From Sinorhizobium meliloti (GTDB lineage Bacteria; Pseudomonadota; Alphaproteobacteria; Rhizobiales; Rhizobiaceae), in NCBI RefSeq assembly GCF_035610345.1, contig NZ_CP141213.1, forward strand, positions 744,001-808,000: a stretch of 64,000 nt of DNA, read 5' to 3'. The notes beneath the pieces were generated by a model, which searched no databases, had not been told where the DNA came from, and worked only from the letters and a program-made list of their open reading frames with translations. This document shows positions 16,971-26,079 of this stretch, in pieces; positions within the stretch are counted from its first letter, which is position 1, and the number at the start of each line of letters is the position of its first letter. Made by a program: the position numbers and the translations under genes.

Positions 16971-18509
16971 ATGGAAAATATCGGTCTTCTGATCGATGGC
17001 TTCGGCCACATCCTCAGCTGGAACCACATCCTGCTGATGATCGTCGGCGTGACGCTCGGCATCCTCGTCGGCGTGCTGCCGGGCCTCGGTGCGCCGAACG
17101 GCGTGTCGCTGCTTCTGCCGCTTACCTTTTCCATGGACCCGATCTCGGCGATCATCCTCTTGTCCTGCATGTATTGGGGCGCGCTTTTCGGCGGCTCGAC
17201 GACGTCGATCCTCTTCAACATTCCGGGCGAGCCCTCCTCGGTCGCCACGACATTCGACGGCTATCCCATGGCGAAAGCCGGTCATGCGAGCCGGGCGCTC
17301 ACGCTTGCCTTCGTTTCGGCCGGCCTCGGCGCGCTTGCGGGCGTCGTCATGATCACGCTGCTTTCGGGCTGGGTGGCGAACTTTGCGCTCAAATTCTCCT
17401 CGCCCGAATATTTCGCCGTCTATTTCCTCGCCTTTGCGAGCTTCATCTCCATGGGCGCGCAGTCACCCTTCAAGACGCTCGTCTCGATGATGCTCGGCTT
17501 CGCGCTCGCCTCGATCGGCATGGATACGATCTCGGGCAATCTGAGGCTCACCTTCGACATCCCCGAACTGATCAAGGGCGTGAGCTTCCTGATTGCCGTC
17601 ATGGGACTCTTCGGCATCGGCGAACTTCTGCTGACGACGGAAGAGGGGCTGCGCTTCGAAGGCATCAAGGCGCGGGTGCGTCTCTCCGAGATCGGCAGGA
17701 CGCTGATCGAGATCCCGCGTTACTGGCTGACGATCGCCCGCTCGACGATCATCGGCATCTGGATGGGGATCACGCCGGCCGGCCCGACCGCCGCCTCCTT
17801 CATGAGCTATGGCGTTGCCCGGCGTTCGGCACGCGACAAATCGATGTTCGGCAAGGGCGATCCGCGCGGCATCGTCGCGCCCGAGACGGCCGATCATTCC
17901 GCCGGCACATCGGCCCTGCTGCCGATGCTGGCGCTCGGCGTCCCGGGTTCCGCCACCGCCGCGGTGATGATGGGCGGGTTGATGATCTGGGGCCTGACGC
18001 CCGGCCCGATGCTCTTCACCGATCGCCCGGACTTCGTCTGGGGTCTGATCGCCTCCATGTATCTCGGCAATGTCGTCGCCGTCTTCCTCGTGATCGCGAC
18101 GGTGCCGCTTTACGCCTCGATCCTGCGCGTGCCGTTCTCGATCATCGGACCGATCATCGTCGCGGTCATCTTCTCGGGGGCCTACCAGGTCGCGAACTCC
18201 GTCTCGGACATCTTCATGGTGATCGGCTTCGGTCTCCTGGGTTATATCTTCAAGAAGCTGGACTATCCGCTGGCGCCGCTGGTTCTCGCCATGGTGCTCG
18301 GCGACAAGGCGGAAGACGCCTTCCGCCAGTCGATGCTGATGTCGGGCGGCAGCCTCAACATCTTCTGGTCGAACGGCCTTGTCTCTGCCCTGATGGCCGT
18401 TGCCCTTGCGCTGCTTCTCTCCCCGCTCTTCTTCTGGCTGATCGGCACGTTGCGCAGGCGCAAGAACGAGGTTGCCGCTTCGAGCGGCGACGGCAATGCG
18501 GCGGCCTGA
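16971..18509 (+). CDS. tctA: Tripartite tricarboxylate transporter large membrane subunit TctA (first copy)
   Basis: Twelve-helix transport channel of the TTT importer, 512 residues, close to the usual 500. Signatures are 'GVTLGILVGVLPGLGAPNGV' near residue 30, '[20 protein letters not shown]' near residue 70 and 'LALGVPGSATAAVMMGGLMI' near residue 325; the paired LPG and VPG loops are typical. A ribosome site GGGAGGA precedes the ATG. It completes the tctCBA set and precedes the sugar isomerase and kinase genes. It is not a close copy of the TctA at 45518 to the eye, so the two systems probably carry different substrates. Confidence 0.93.
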   Translation: MENIGLLIDGFGHILSWNHILLMIVGVTLGILVGVLPGLGAPNGVSLLLPLTFSMDPISAIILLSCMYWGALFGGSTTSILFNIPGEPSSVATTFDGYPMAKAGHASRALTLAFVSAGLGALAGVVMITLLSGWVANFALKFSSPEYFAVYFLAFASFISMGAQSPFKTLVSMMLGFALASIGMDTISGNLRLTFDIPELIKGVSFLIAVMGLFGIGELLLTTEEGLRFEGIKARVRLSEIGRTLIEIPRYWLTIARSTIIGIWMGITPAGPTAASFMSYGVARRSARDKSMFGKGDPRGIVAPETADHSAGTSALLPMLALGVPGSATAAVMMGGLMIWGLTPGPMLFTDRPDFVWGLIASMYLGNVVAVFLVIATVPLYASILRVPFSIIGPIIVAVIFSGAYQVANSVSDIFMVIGFGLLGYIFKKLDYPLAPLVLAMVLGDKAEDAFRQSMLMSGGSLNIFWSNGLVSALMAVALALLLSPLFFWLIGTLRRRKNEVAASSGDGNAAA

Positions 18510-18567
18510 CCGGCCGCCTCGTCCCGTACCCCTAGATCCAATTTCTTCAAGTCCCGAGGAGTCCGCC

Positions 18568-19509
18568 ATGGCGCCGCGCAAATGGAACCGTGACAACTGG
18601 CCGATTGCGGCCGCGATGATCCAGTATCCCAACCTTTTGCCGGACGGCCGTTCGGTGCAGGACCAGCCGGTCGAGGAGTGGGCGGCGACGCTCGCCGACG
18701 TGGTGGATGCCGGCTTCACCGAACTGGATCCGACCGACAGCTGGATACGGCTGGCGGACCTTTCGGCGGAGCGTCTTGATCAGTTCGTGGGCCTGACACG
18801 GTCTCTCGGCCTCACGATACCGGCGATCTCCACCTCGCGGCGCAGCCTCATAGACCCGGAACATGGCGAGGAATACCTCGCTTACGGACACCGGGTCGTC
18901 GAGGCGGCTGCCGCCGTAGGCGCCGGCTCCGTGTCCTTCGGCTTCTTCGGCCCGCTGACGGAGGCGCAGAAGAAAGTCCTCTGGTTCTGGACGGTTGACG
19001 GCGTGAAGAACCCCGACGATGCGGGAACCTGGCAGTTGGCGGTTTCGCGTGTTCGCGAACTCGGCCGCCATGCCGAAGAACTCGGCATCGAAGTCTCGCT
19101 GGAGATGTACGAGGATACCTATCTGGGCACGGCCGACAGTTCCGTGCGCTTCGTTCAGGAGGTAGGCCTCGCCAATGTCGGCATCAATGCCGATCTCGGC
19201 AATCTCATCCGCCTGCACCGGCCCGTGGAACATTGGCAGGAAATGATGGCGAAGGTTGCGCCTTTTGCCAAATACTGGCACGTCAAGAACTACAACCGCA
19301 CGGAAGATCCGGCATCCGGCGTCATCGTCACCCATCCGGCCCCGCTCGAATTCGGCCTCATCAACTATCGGGCGGCAATTCGCATGGCGCTGGCGCATGG
19401 CTTCGACAGTCCCTTCCTCTGCGAGCATTACGGCGGTGACGGCCTTTCCGTCAGCGCCGCCAATCGGGACTATCTGAGGCGCATCCTGCCTCGACAAGAA
19501 GGACATTGA
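18568..19509 (+). CDS. TIM-barrel sugar isomerase/epimerase family enzyme
   Basis: Cytoplasmic enzyme of the xylose isomerase-like (AP endonuclease 2) fold, 313 residues. Putative metal ligands are spaced as in the family: 'GIEVSLEMYEDTY' (Glu), 'VGINADLGNLIRLH' (Asp), 'KYWHVKNYN' (His) and 'FLCEHYGGDG' (Glu). Its exact reaction is unknown; relatives include 3-keto-sugar epimerases, hydroxypyruvate isomerases and the 3-oxo-isoapionate decarboxylase of apionate breakdown. It lies between TctA and a dihydroxyacetone-type kinase, 16 bases before the latter, so it probably shapes the kinase substrate. ATG 18568 has CGAGGA eight bases upstream. Confidence 0.75.
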   Translation: MAPRKWNRDNWPIAAAMIQYPNLLPDGRSVQDQPVEEWAATLADVVDAGFTELDPTDSWIRLADLSAERLDQFVGLTRSLGLTIPAISTSRRSLIDPEHGEEYLAYGHRVVEAAAAVGAGSVSFGFFGPLTEAQKKVLWFWTVDGVKNPDDAGTWQLAVSRVRELGRHAEELGIEVSLEMYEDTYLGTADSSVRFVQEVGLANVGINADLGNLIRLHRPVEHWQEMMAKVAPFAKYWHVKNYNRTEDPASGVIVTHPAPLEFGLINYRAAIRMALAHGFDSPFLCEHYGGDGLSVSAANRDYLRRILPRQEGH

Positions 19510-19525
19510 AGGGGACATTGAAGCG

Positions 19526-21244
19526 ATGACCACGATCTTTGACGCTCCGGAAGATTTCGCCACGACCGCACTCGCAGGTTTTGCAGCGATCTATCAGCGC
19601 AACGTCCGCCTGGTGAAGGGCGGCGTCGTGCGCTCGACCAAGGTGCCGAAGGGCAAGGTCGCCGTCGTGGTCGGCGGCGGCTCGGGACACTACCCGGCCT
19701 TCGCTGGCTATGTCGGACCGGGGCTCGCCGACGCGGCGGTCGCCGGCGATGTCTTTGCCTCGCCCTCGACGGCCGCGGTAGCCCGCGTCTGCCGCCATGC
19801 CGACCAGGGCGGCGGTGTATTGCTCGGCTTCGGCAACTATGCGGGCGACGTTCTGAACTTCGGGGTTGCGGCCGAACGGCTTCGCTCCGAAGGCATCGAC
19901 GTGCGCATCCTGCCCGTGACCGATGACGTGGCGAGTGCGCCCGCGGAGACGTCGGCCAAGCGCCGCGGGATTGCCGGCGACCTCGTCGTCTTCAAGATCG
20001 CCGGCGCGGCAGCGGAAGCTGGCAAATCGCTCGACGAGGTCGAGCGGCTCGCGCGTCACGCCAATGAGCGGACGGTATCCTTCGGCGTCGCCTTCGGCGG
20101 CTGCACGCTTCCGGGCGCCACCGGTCCGCTTTTCACCGTGCCGAAGGGCCAGATGGCGCTCGGCCTCGGCATTCACGGGGAACCGGGCGTCAGCGAAGAG
20201 ACGATCGCGACGGCGAGCGATCTCGCGAAGCTTCTAACCGGCAAGCTTCTTGCCGAGCGCCCCGCAGGCTCCAGGAAGGTGGCGGCGGTGCTGAACGGTC
20301 TCGGTTCGACCAAGTATGAAGAACTTTTCGTGCTTTGGACGGCGATCGCAAGACAGCTCAGCGATGCGGGCCTCGGAATCGTCGACCCCGAATGCGGCGA
20401 ATTCGTCACCAGCCTCGACATGCAGGGCTGCTCGCTCACCCTTCTCTGGCTGGACGAAGAGTTGGAGGCCCTCTGGCGCGCGCCCACGGATGCGCCGGTG
20501 CTGCGAAAGGGTGTGATCATTGCCGCCGAACCCGCGACCGACGAGATCGTAGACGCCGACGGCCCGCAGTCTTTCGGCCCGGCAGCGGAAGCCTCGAAGG
20601 AAAGCGGCAAATGCATAGCCCGGCTGATCGGCAACATTGCCGAGGCGCTGAAGGACGCGGAGGAGGAACTCGGCCGCATCGACGCCTTTGCCGGCGACGG
20701 CGATCACGGCCAGGGGATGCGCCGCGGTTCGGCCGCCGCATTCGACGCAGCAAAGGCGGCGGCCGCGGCTGGGGCAGGGGCCGCAAGCGTGCTTGCTGCC
20801 GCGGGCGACGCCTGGGCGGACCGCGCCGGCGGCACCTCGGGCGCGATCTGGGGCCTGGCTCTGCGCTCCTGGAGCAATGCCTTCAGTGATGAGGATAAGG
20901 TGAGCGACGCGGCGATCGCGAAGGGCTCCCGCCTCGCACTCGACGGCGTCACGCGTCTCGGTCGCGCGCGCGTGGGCGACAAGACGCTGGTCGACGCGCT
21001 GGTGCCTTTCGTGGAGACGCTGGAAAGGGAATCCGCCGCCGGCAGGCCGCTTGTGGAAGCCTGGAACGCGGCGGCCAAGGCCGCTCAAGAGGCCGCCGAT
21101 GCGACCTCCGCGCTGACCCCGAAACTCGGCCGCGCCCGGCCGCTGGCCGAAAAGAGCATCGGCCACCCGGATGCGGGTGCGGTTTCGCTGGCGCTGGTGG
21201 CTCGGGTCGCGGGTGCGTTTTTGAGGGAAGCTGCGGCCGCCTGA
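19526..21244 (+). CDS. DhaK-DhaL fused dihydroxyacetone/ketotetrose kinase
   Basis: Soluble ATP-dependent ketose kinase of 572 residues. The DhaK half (about 1-330) shows 'GGGSGHYPAF' (50-59), 'GFGNYAGDVLNFG' and the substrate-linking histidine H217 in GIHGEPG. The DhaL half (about 360-572) shows the magnesium-binding 'GDGDHGQGM' near residue 390, 'DRAGGTSGAIWG' and 'RVGDKTLVDALVPF'. This is the full-length, ATP-using form also found for L- and D-erythrulose kinases, not the split PTS form. As last gene of the operon, it probably phosphorylates dihydroxyacetone or erythrulose released by the upstream enzymes. Confidence 0.9.
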   Translation: MTTIFDAPEDFATTALAGFAAIYQRNVRLVKGGVVRSTKVPKGKVAVVVGGGSGHYPAFAGYVGPGLADAAVAGDVFASPSTAAVARVCRHADQGGGVLLGFGNYAGDVLNFGVAAERLRSEGIDVRILPVTDDVASAPAETSAKRRGIAGDLVVFKIAGAAAEAGKSLDEVERLARHANERTVSFGVAFGGCTLPGATGPLFTVPKGQMALGLGIHGEPGVSEETIATASDLAKLLTGKLLAERPAGSRKVAAVLNGLGSTKYEELFVLWTAIARQLSDAGLGIVDPECGEFVTSLDMQGCSLTLLWLDEELEALWRAPTDAPVLRKGVIIAAEPATDEIVDADGPQSFGPAAEASKESGKCIARLIGNIAEALKDAEEELGRIDAFAGDGDHGQGMRRGSAAAFDAAKAAAAAGAGAASVLAAAGDAWADRAGGTSGAIWGLALRSWSNAFSDEDKVSDAAIAKGSRLALDGVTRLGRARVGDKTLVDALVPFVETLERESAAGRPLVEAWNAAAKAAQEAADATSALTPKLGRARPLAEKSIGHPDAGAVSLALVARVAGAFLREAAAA

Positions 21245-21261
21245 TACGCTTGCGGCGGCGG

Positions 21262-21335
21262 ATTTGCCCCTCTCCCCGGCTTGTCCCTTCTCCCCGTCGA
21301 AACGGGGAGAAGATCGCGGCAGCGGGATGAGGGCA
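21262..21335. repeat. GC-rich intergenic palindrome of the CCCCTCTCCCC type
   Basis: The stretch starts GCCCCTCTCCCC, contains the hairpin TTCTCCCCGTCG-AAA-CGGGGAGAA and ends GGGATGAGGGC, so the outer ends also pair. It resembles the element at 29624-29735 and lies between two converging genes, where it may also end transcription. Confidence 0.55.
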
Positions 21336-21350
21336 TCATACGCGCGGCGC

Positions 21351-21965
21351 CTAGCTATACCGCACAAGAAACTCCTCCGCCGTCAGTTCCCGGAAATCGT
21401 CCAGCGCATGGCGTAGCTTGGTGTGGTCCCAGTCCCACCAGGCGAGCTGATCCATGGCTTCGCCGACCCGGGCCGTGAAGCGATCCCGGATGAGTCTCGC
21501 AGGTACCCCGCCGACGATCGTGTACGGTGCGACGTCCTTGGAGACGACGGCGCCGGCGCCGATCACGGCTCCATTGCCGACACTCACGCCGGGCAGGATC
21601 GTCGCGCCATGGCCGATCCAGACGTCATGGCCGATCGTCACCCGGTTCTGCCGGCGCCAGGCGAAGAGATCGTGGTCGGGCTCCGCATCGTCCCAATACA
21701 TCGGTGCGCGATAGGTGAAGTGATGCAGCGTCGCCCGCCAGGTGGGATGGTTGGTGGCGTTGATGCGCACGGCTGCGGCGATGTTGACAAATTTGCCGAC
21801 CGTCGCGCACCAGATCGAACCATCCTGCATGATGTAGGAATAATCACCGAACTCCACCTCGTCGAGGCGCGAGCGTTCCCGGATTTCGGTGTAGCGGCCG
21901 AGCGTCGAGTTCACGACGCTCGCTGTCGGATGGATGGTGGGTTCGAGGTCGAGTTTCTGGCTCAT
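21351..21965 (-). CDS. Left-handed beta-helix acyltransferase of the phn cluster
   Basis: Hexapeptide-repeat (xenobiotic acetyltransferase-like) protein of 204 residues. Imperfect [LIV]GxxxX repeats run from about residue 10 to 150 ('[14 protein letters not shown]', '[18 protein letters not shown]', '[14 protein letters not shown]'), with the conserved 'NATNHPTW' histidine region near residue 75 and a C-terminal helix ('[13 protein letters not shown]'). Such proteins are recurrent members of phosphonate clusters and may acetylate an aminoalkylphosphonate or an intermediate. It overlaps the phnL start by four bases (ATGA) and is the last gene of the phn operon. Confidence 0.85.
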   Translation of the reverse strand: MSQKLDLEPTIHPTASVVNSTLGRYTEIRERSRLDEVEFGDYSYIMQDGSIWCATVGKFVNIAAAVRINATNHPTWRATLHHFTYRAPMYWDDAEPDHDLFAWRRQNRVTIGHDVWIGHGATILPGVSVGNGAVIGAGAVVSKDVAPYTIVGGVPARLIRDRFTARVGEAMDQLAWWDWDHTKLRHALDDFRELTAEEFLVRYS

Positions 21966-22669
21966 GCGGCGTATTTCCTCGGCGAGAATTCCGATACGTC
22001 GATGATGCGGTCGGCGACCGCCTCGCGTACCTCCTCGTCATGAAAAATACCGATCAGGGCCGTGCCGGCCGCCTTCTTCCCGGCGATCATTTCCACCACC
22101 ACTGCGCGGTTCTTCGCATCGAGCGAGGCCGTCGGTTCGTCGAGGAGCAGGATCTGATGGTCGGTGATGAAGCCGCGCGCGATATTGACCCGCTGCTGTT
22201 CGCCGCCGGAGAAGGTGGCCGGCGGCAGGGCCCAGAGTTCCCTCGGCAGGTTGAGCCTCGAAAGCAGTTCGGCCGCACGCTCCCGCGCTTCGGCCGCCGT
22301 CACACCGCGCGCCTGCAAGGGCTCGGCGACGATGTCGAGGGCGGAGACGCGCGGCACGACACGCAGAAACTGGCTAACATAGCCGAGCGTCGTGCGGCGC
22401 ACTTCGAGCACAGTGCGCGGCTCGGCCGTTGCGAGGTTCACCAGGCGGCCGTCATGTTCCACCAGGATCTGGCCTTCGTCGACGCCGTAATTTCCGTAGA
22501 GCATCTTGAGGATCGAGCTCTTGCCGACGCCGGAGGGGCCGCCGAGCACGACGCATTCGCCGGCCTTCACCGAGAAGGAGACGTTCGCGACCACCGGCAG
22601 GCGCACGCCGTCGCGAAGGTGCATGGTGAAGCTTTTCGCGACTTCCGAGACAACGAGGGGAGTTGGCAT
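21962..22669 (-). CDS. phnL: Carbon-phosphorus lyase complex ATPase PhnL
   Basis: ABC-type ATPase that works with the C-P lyase core, 235 residues. It shows Walker [10 protein letters not shown], '[20 protein letters not shown]' (PhnL-specific Q-loop region), signature [14 protein letters not shown] and Walker [13 protein letters not shown]. Known C-P lyase complexes bind PhnK and then PhnL, and no membrane partner is encoded here, so it is not a transporter subunit. It lies 33 bases after phnK and overlaps the acyltransferase gene. Needed for growth on phosphonates in the pathways studied. Confidence 0.93.
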   Translation of the reverse strand: MPTPLVVSEVAKSFTMHLRDGVRLPVVANVSFSVKAGECVVLGGPSGVGKSSILKMLYGNYGVDEGQILVEHDGRLVNLATAEPRTVLEVRRTTLGYVSQFLRVVPRVSALDIVAEPLQARGVTAAEARERAAELLSRLNLPRELWALPPATFSGGEQQRVNIARGFITDHQILLLDEPTASLDAKNRAVVVEMIAGKKAAGTALIGIFHDEEVREAVADRIIDVSEFSPRKYAA

Positions 22670-22702
22670 GGTCTTTACTTTCCGTTGCGCATTGTCAATG
22701 CG

Positions 22703-23479
22703 TCACACCTGAAGAATCGAGGAAACGAGGAGTTGCGTGTAGGGCTCGCGCGGATCGTCGAGCACTCGGTCGGTCAGACCCTGTTCGATGACGGCGCCGT
22801 CCTTCATCACCATCATCCGGTGCGAAAGGAGGCGCGCCACGGCGAGGTCGTGGGTGACGATGACCGCCGCAAGGCCGAGGTCGTGGACGAGGCCGCGAAC
22901 CAGATCTAGCAGGCGTGCCTGCACCGAGACGTCGAGGCCGCCGGTCGGCTCGTCCATAAAGACGAGGCGGGGCGAGGTGACCAGATTGCGGGCGATCTGC
23001 AGGCGCTGGCGCATGCCGCCGGAGAAGGCGCGCGGCTGATCGTCGATCCGGTCCTCTTCGATTTCCACGCGCCTCAGCCAGTCGCCTGCCGCCGCGCGGA
23101 TATTTCCGTAGTGCCGGTCGCCGACCGCCATCAAGCGCTCGCCGACATTGGCACCGGCCGACACCGTCATCCTCAGCCCGTCTGCCGGGTTCTGATGCAC
23201 GAAGCCCCAGTCGGTGCGCATCAGAAAGCGACGCTCGGCCTCGCTCATGCGCGCAAGATCCCGGTACTGGCCGTCGCGCATGTGATATTCGACGATGCCG
23301 GATGTCGGCATCAGCCGGGTCGAGAGGCAGGAGAGCAGCGTGGTCTTCCCCGAGCCGGATTCGCCGACGATGGCGAGCACCTCGCCCGGATAGAGCTCGA
23401 AGGAGACGTTGCGGCAGCCGATGCGACTTCCATAAAATTTCGAAACGTCACTGACTTTCAGAAGCGGCACGGCGCTCAT
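22703..23479 (-). CDS. phnK: Carbon-phosphorus lyase complex ATPase PhnK
   Basis: ABC-type ATPase of 258 residues that docks on the PhnJ face of the C-P lyase core. It shows Walker A GESGSGKTT, 'DWGFVHQNPADGLRMTVSAG' (typical PhnK Q-loop), signature FSGGMRQRLQIARNL and Walker B LVFMDEPTGGLDVS. The start at 23479 is set by the ATGA overlap with the phnJ stop; the frame extends upstream but that part lies inside phnJ. Position 3' of phnJ and 5' of phnL is the standard order. Confidence 0.94.
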   Translation of the reverse strand: MSAVPLLKVSDVSKFYGSRIGCRNVSFELYPGEVLAIVGESGSGKTTLLSCLSTRLMPTSGIVEYHMRDGQYRDLARMSEAERRFLMRTDWGFVHQNPADGLRMTVSAGANVGERLMAVGDRHYGNIRAAAGDWLRRVEIEEDRIDDQPRAFSGGMRQRLQIARNLVTSPRLVFMDEPTGGLDVSVQARLLDLVRGLVHDLGLAAVIVTHDLAVARLLSHRMMVMKDGAVIEQGLTDRVLDDPREPYTQLLVSSILQV

Positions 23480-24369
23480 ACTGCAGCCTCCTGGCTTTCT
23501 TTCGCGGCGGGGGCGAGCATGGCACCGGCATGGCCGTGCGCCCGGCGATCCTCGCAATGGTCGGTGTCGGAGCAGACGAACATGCGCCCGCCCTTGTCGT
23601 CGAGCACGACCTCGTCGAGATAGACGTTCTCGGCGCCGCAAAGGGCGCAGGGCTTGTCGAATTTCTGGACCTCGAAGGGGTGATCCTCGAAATCGAGGCT
23701 GACGACCTCGGTATAGGGTGGCACCGCATAGATGCGCTTCTCCCGGCCGGCGCCGAAGAGCTGGAGGGCCTCCGACATATGCATCTTCGGATTGTCGAAT
23801 TTCGGCGTCGGCGAGGGGTCCATCACGTAACGGTCCTCGACCTTCACAGGATAGGCGTAGGTCGTGGCGATATGGCCGTTGCGGGCGATGTCCTCGTAGA
23901 GCTTCACATGCATGAGCCCGTATTCCTCGAGCGCATGCATCTTGCGCGTCTCGGTTTCGCGCGGTTCGAGGAAGCGCAGCGGTTCCGGAATGGGCACCTG
24001 GTAGACGAGCGTCTGCCCCTCTCTCAGTTGCTCCTCGGGAATACGGTGCCGCGTCTGGATGATCGTCGCCTCCGTCGTCCTCGTGGTGACGGCGACATCG
24101 GCGACCTTCTGGAAGAAGGCGCGGATCGAAACGGCGTTCGTCGTGTCGTCGGCGCCCTGATCGATCACCTTGAGCACGTCGTCGGGCCCGAGGATGGAGG
24201 CGGTCACCTGCACGCCGCCGGTGCCCCAGCCATAGGGCATGGGCATTTCGCGGGAGGCGAAGGGCACCTGATAGCCCGGGATGGCGATCGCCTTCAGGAT
24301 CGCGCGGCGGATCATCCGCTTCGTCTGCTCGTCCAGATAGGCGAAGTTGTAAGTTGCGAGGTCGTTCAT
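23476..24369 (-). CDS. phnJ: Alpha-D-ribose 1-methylphosphonate 5-phosphate C-P lyase PhnJ
   Basis: Radical SAM enzyme that cleaves the carbon-phosphorus bond to give methane (or the alkane) and ribose cyclic phosphate. The 297-residue protein keeps all four key cysteines at the same numbers as the E. coli enzyme: C241 and C244 (PCALCG), C266 and C272 (FVCSDTDHC). In E. coli the first three bind the iron-sulfur cluster and C272 is the proposed thiyl radical. The 'MPMPYGWGTGGVQVTASI' stretch is also typical. It overlaps phnI and phnK by ATGA at both ends, so the core genes are translated in a chain. Confidence 0.96.
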   Translation of the reverse strand: MNDLATYNFAYLDEQTKRMIRRAILKAIAIPGYQVPFASREMPMPYGWGTGGVQVTASILGPDDVLKVIDQGADDTTNAVSIRAFFQKVADVAVTTRTTEATIIQTRHRIPEEQLREGQTLVYQVPIPEPLRFLEPRETETRKMHALEEYGLMHVKLYEDIARNGHIATTYAYPVKVEDRYVMDPSPTPKFDNPKMHMSEALQLFGAGREKRIYAVPPYTEVVSLDFEDHPFEVQKFDKPCALCGAENVYLDEVVLDDKGGRMFVCSDTDHCEDRRAHGHAGAMLAPAAKESQEAAV

Positions 24370-25472
24370 TCGGCGGCCTCCTTCATGCCGTCCCTGCCGC
24401 CGGGCTGGGCGGCGTCGTGTTCCCGGCGCATGCGCCTGACCAGGTCGAGCTCGGCCTGGAAGTCGACGTAATGCGGCAGCTTCAGATGTTCGACGAAGCC
24501 GGTCGCCTGGACGTTGTCGGCATGCGAGATGACGAATTCCTGATCCTGGGCGGGGGCGACGATGTCCTCGTCGAATTCGTCGGTCCGGAGAGCCCGATCG
24601 ACCAGCGACATCGACATCGCCTTGCGCTCGCTCTGGCCGAAGACGAGTCCGTAGCCGCGGGTGAATTGCGGCGGCTGCTTGGCCGAGCCTTTGAACTGGT
24701 TGACCATCTGGCATTCGGTAACGCGGATGACCCCAAGTGAAACGGCAAAGCCCAGCTCCGGCAGCTCCAGTTCGACCTCGACCTCGCCTATCCTGACCTC
24801 GCCGACGAAGGGATGCGTGCGGCCATAGCCGCGTTGCGTGGAGTAGGCGAGCGCCAGCAGGAATCCCTCGTCGCCACGGGCAAGCGCCTGCAGGCGGAGA
24901 TCGCGCGCCATCGGAAATTCCATCGGCTCGCGCGTCAGGTCGCCCGCCACGTGAGCTTCCGGCATCTGGCCGTCGCCCTCGATCAGGCCTTCGCCGTCGA
25001 GAATGTCGGAGACGCGCATGACATGTTCGCCCGGCTCCTTGAGCGCCGGCTCATCGACCGGCTGTTCGCCGATGAGCGACGGGTCGAGAAGCCGGTGCGT
25101 ATAGTCGAAGGTGGGGCCGAGCAGCTGGCCGCCGGGGAGGTCCTTGTAGGTGGCCGAGACGCGCCGTTCGACCTTCATTTTCGCGGTGTCGACCGGTTCG
25201 GAATAGCCGAAGCGCGGAAGGGTCGTGCGGTAGGCGCGCAGGATGAAGATCGCCTCGATCATGTCGCCGCGCGCCTGGCGCACGGCAAGCGCCGCAAGCG
25301 CACGGTCGTAAAGCGAGGCCTCGGCCATCACGCGGTCGACCGCGAGCCCGAGCTGCTCGACGACCTGTTCTATGGTGATCGCGGGCAGCGTCCGGTCGCC
25401 GCGCCGGCGGTCGGCCAGCAGCCGGTGAGCATTGGCAATGGCGGCTTCTCCGCCCTTGACGGCTACATACAT
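24366..25472 (-). CDS. phnI: C-P lyase core subunit PhnI
   Basis: Core subunit of the C-P lyase, 368 residues. In E. coli PhnI catalyses the attachment of the phosphonate to ribose from ATP (displacing adenine) with PhnG, PhnH and PhnL. Family marks include the start 'MYVAVKGGEAAIANAHRLL', 'GDMIEAIFILRAYRTTLPRF', 'RRVSATYKDLPGGQLLGPTF' and 'ECQMVNQFKGSAKQPPQFT'. The ATG immediately follows the phnH stop with a four-base gap, and the 3' end overlaps phnJ. Confidence 0.95.
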   Translation of the reverse strand: MYVAVKGGEAAIANAHRLLADRRRGDRTLPAITIEQVVEQLGLAVDRVMAEASLYDRALAALAVRQARGDMIEAIFILRAYRTTLPRFGYSEPVDTAKMKVERRVSATYKDLPGGQLLGPTFDYTHRLLDPSLIGEQPVDEPALKEPGEHVMRVSDILDGEGLIEGDGQMPEAHVAGDLTREPMEFPMARDLRLQALARGDEGFLLALAYSTQRGYGRTHPFVGEVRIGEVEVELELPELGFAVSLGVIRVTECQMVNQFKGSAKQPPQFTRGYGLVFGQSERKAMSMSLVDRALRTDEFDEDIVAPAQDQEFVISHADNVQATGFVEHLKLPHYVDFQAELDLVRRMRREHDAAQPGGRDGMKEAAE

Positions 25473-25476
25473 GCGC

Positions 25477-26079
25477 TTACTCCCGCTCGAGTTTGGTGGT
25501 GCGCGGCAGGCAAAGCACTGCCTCGCGCGCCGTCAGGACGAGATCGATGCCGCGTGGAAAGATCGCCCGGTTGGCGGCCCAGAGGTCGAGGAACACGTCG
25601 GGCAGGCCCTTCGGTGCGATGACGATCCCGTTCTTGATTCCCGGTCCCCGGCCGATCAGCGGCTGCCCGCCCTCGAGCGCTTCCACCTCGACGACGAGCG
25701 TGGTGGAACGGTCGGGATATTCCTGCGTGCCGAGGGAGAACTGGTCGAAGCCCGGCACAGCCGCGTCCTTCTCGAAGAAGGCAAAGCGGGCTTCGTCCTT
25801 CGCCTCGGTGACGCCCGCGCCGGTGTGAAACGCGATCCACTTCGGCGCGGAGGATTTGGAGAGCGCCGGCGATAGCCAGACCGGCGTGTCGTGGTCGCAG
25901 AGCGTGAGCGCGACAGCTCCGCTTGCCTCTCCGAGTGGCGCCGGAGGGGCTGCAGCAGTGGAAAGCCGGCCGACGGTACCCGGGCGGGCGAAGCAGTCCA
26001 TCAGGCTGCGGAACACGGACTGCGCCTCGAAGACAGGATCGGCGAAGGCGCCGCTATAGATTTGCGATTTGGCCTTCAT
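25477..26079 (-). CDS. phnH: C-P lyase core subunit PhnH
   Basis: Core subunit of the C-P lyase, 200 residues, forming the peripheral dimer of the PhnGHIJ complex. Recognised by 'FADPVFEAQSVFRSLMDCFARPGTV' near the N-terminus (shown in part: SVFRSLMDCFARPGTV), 'PVWLSPALS', 'GTQEYPDRSTTLVVEVEAL' and 'RGPGIKNGIVIA' in the C-terminal half. The ATG at 26079 overlaps the phnG stop (TGATG), which is preferred to the in-frame TTG one codon earlier. PhnH is catalytically silent on its own in E. coli but is required for the complex. Confidence 0.93.
   Translation of the reverse strand: MKAKSQIYSGAFADPVFEAQSVFRSLMDCFARPGTVGRLSTAAAPPAPLGEASGAVALTLCDHDTPVWLSPALSKSSAPKWIAFHTGAGVTEAKDEARFAFFEKDAAVPGFDQFSLGTQEYPDRSTTLVVEVEALEGGQPLIGRGPGIKNGIVIAPKGLPDVFLDLWAANRAIFPRGIDLVLTAREAVLCLPRTTKLERE

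Noticed and set aside
13335..21244. Vitamin B6 synthesis as the role of the PdxA-family gene
   Set aside because: The gene is in one operon with a carboxylate importer, sugar isomerase and ketose kinase and is divergent from a catabolic-type GntR regulator; no pdxJ or other B6 gene is near.
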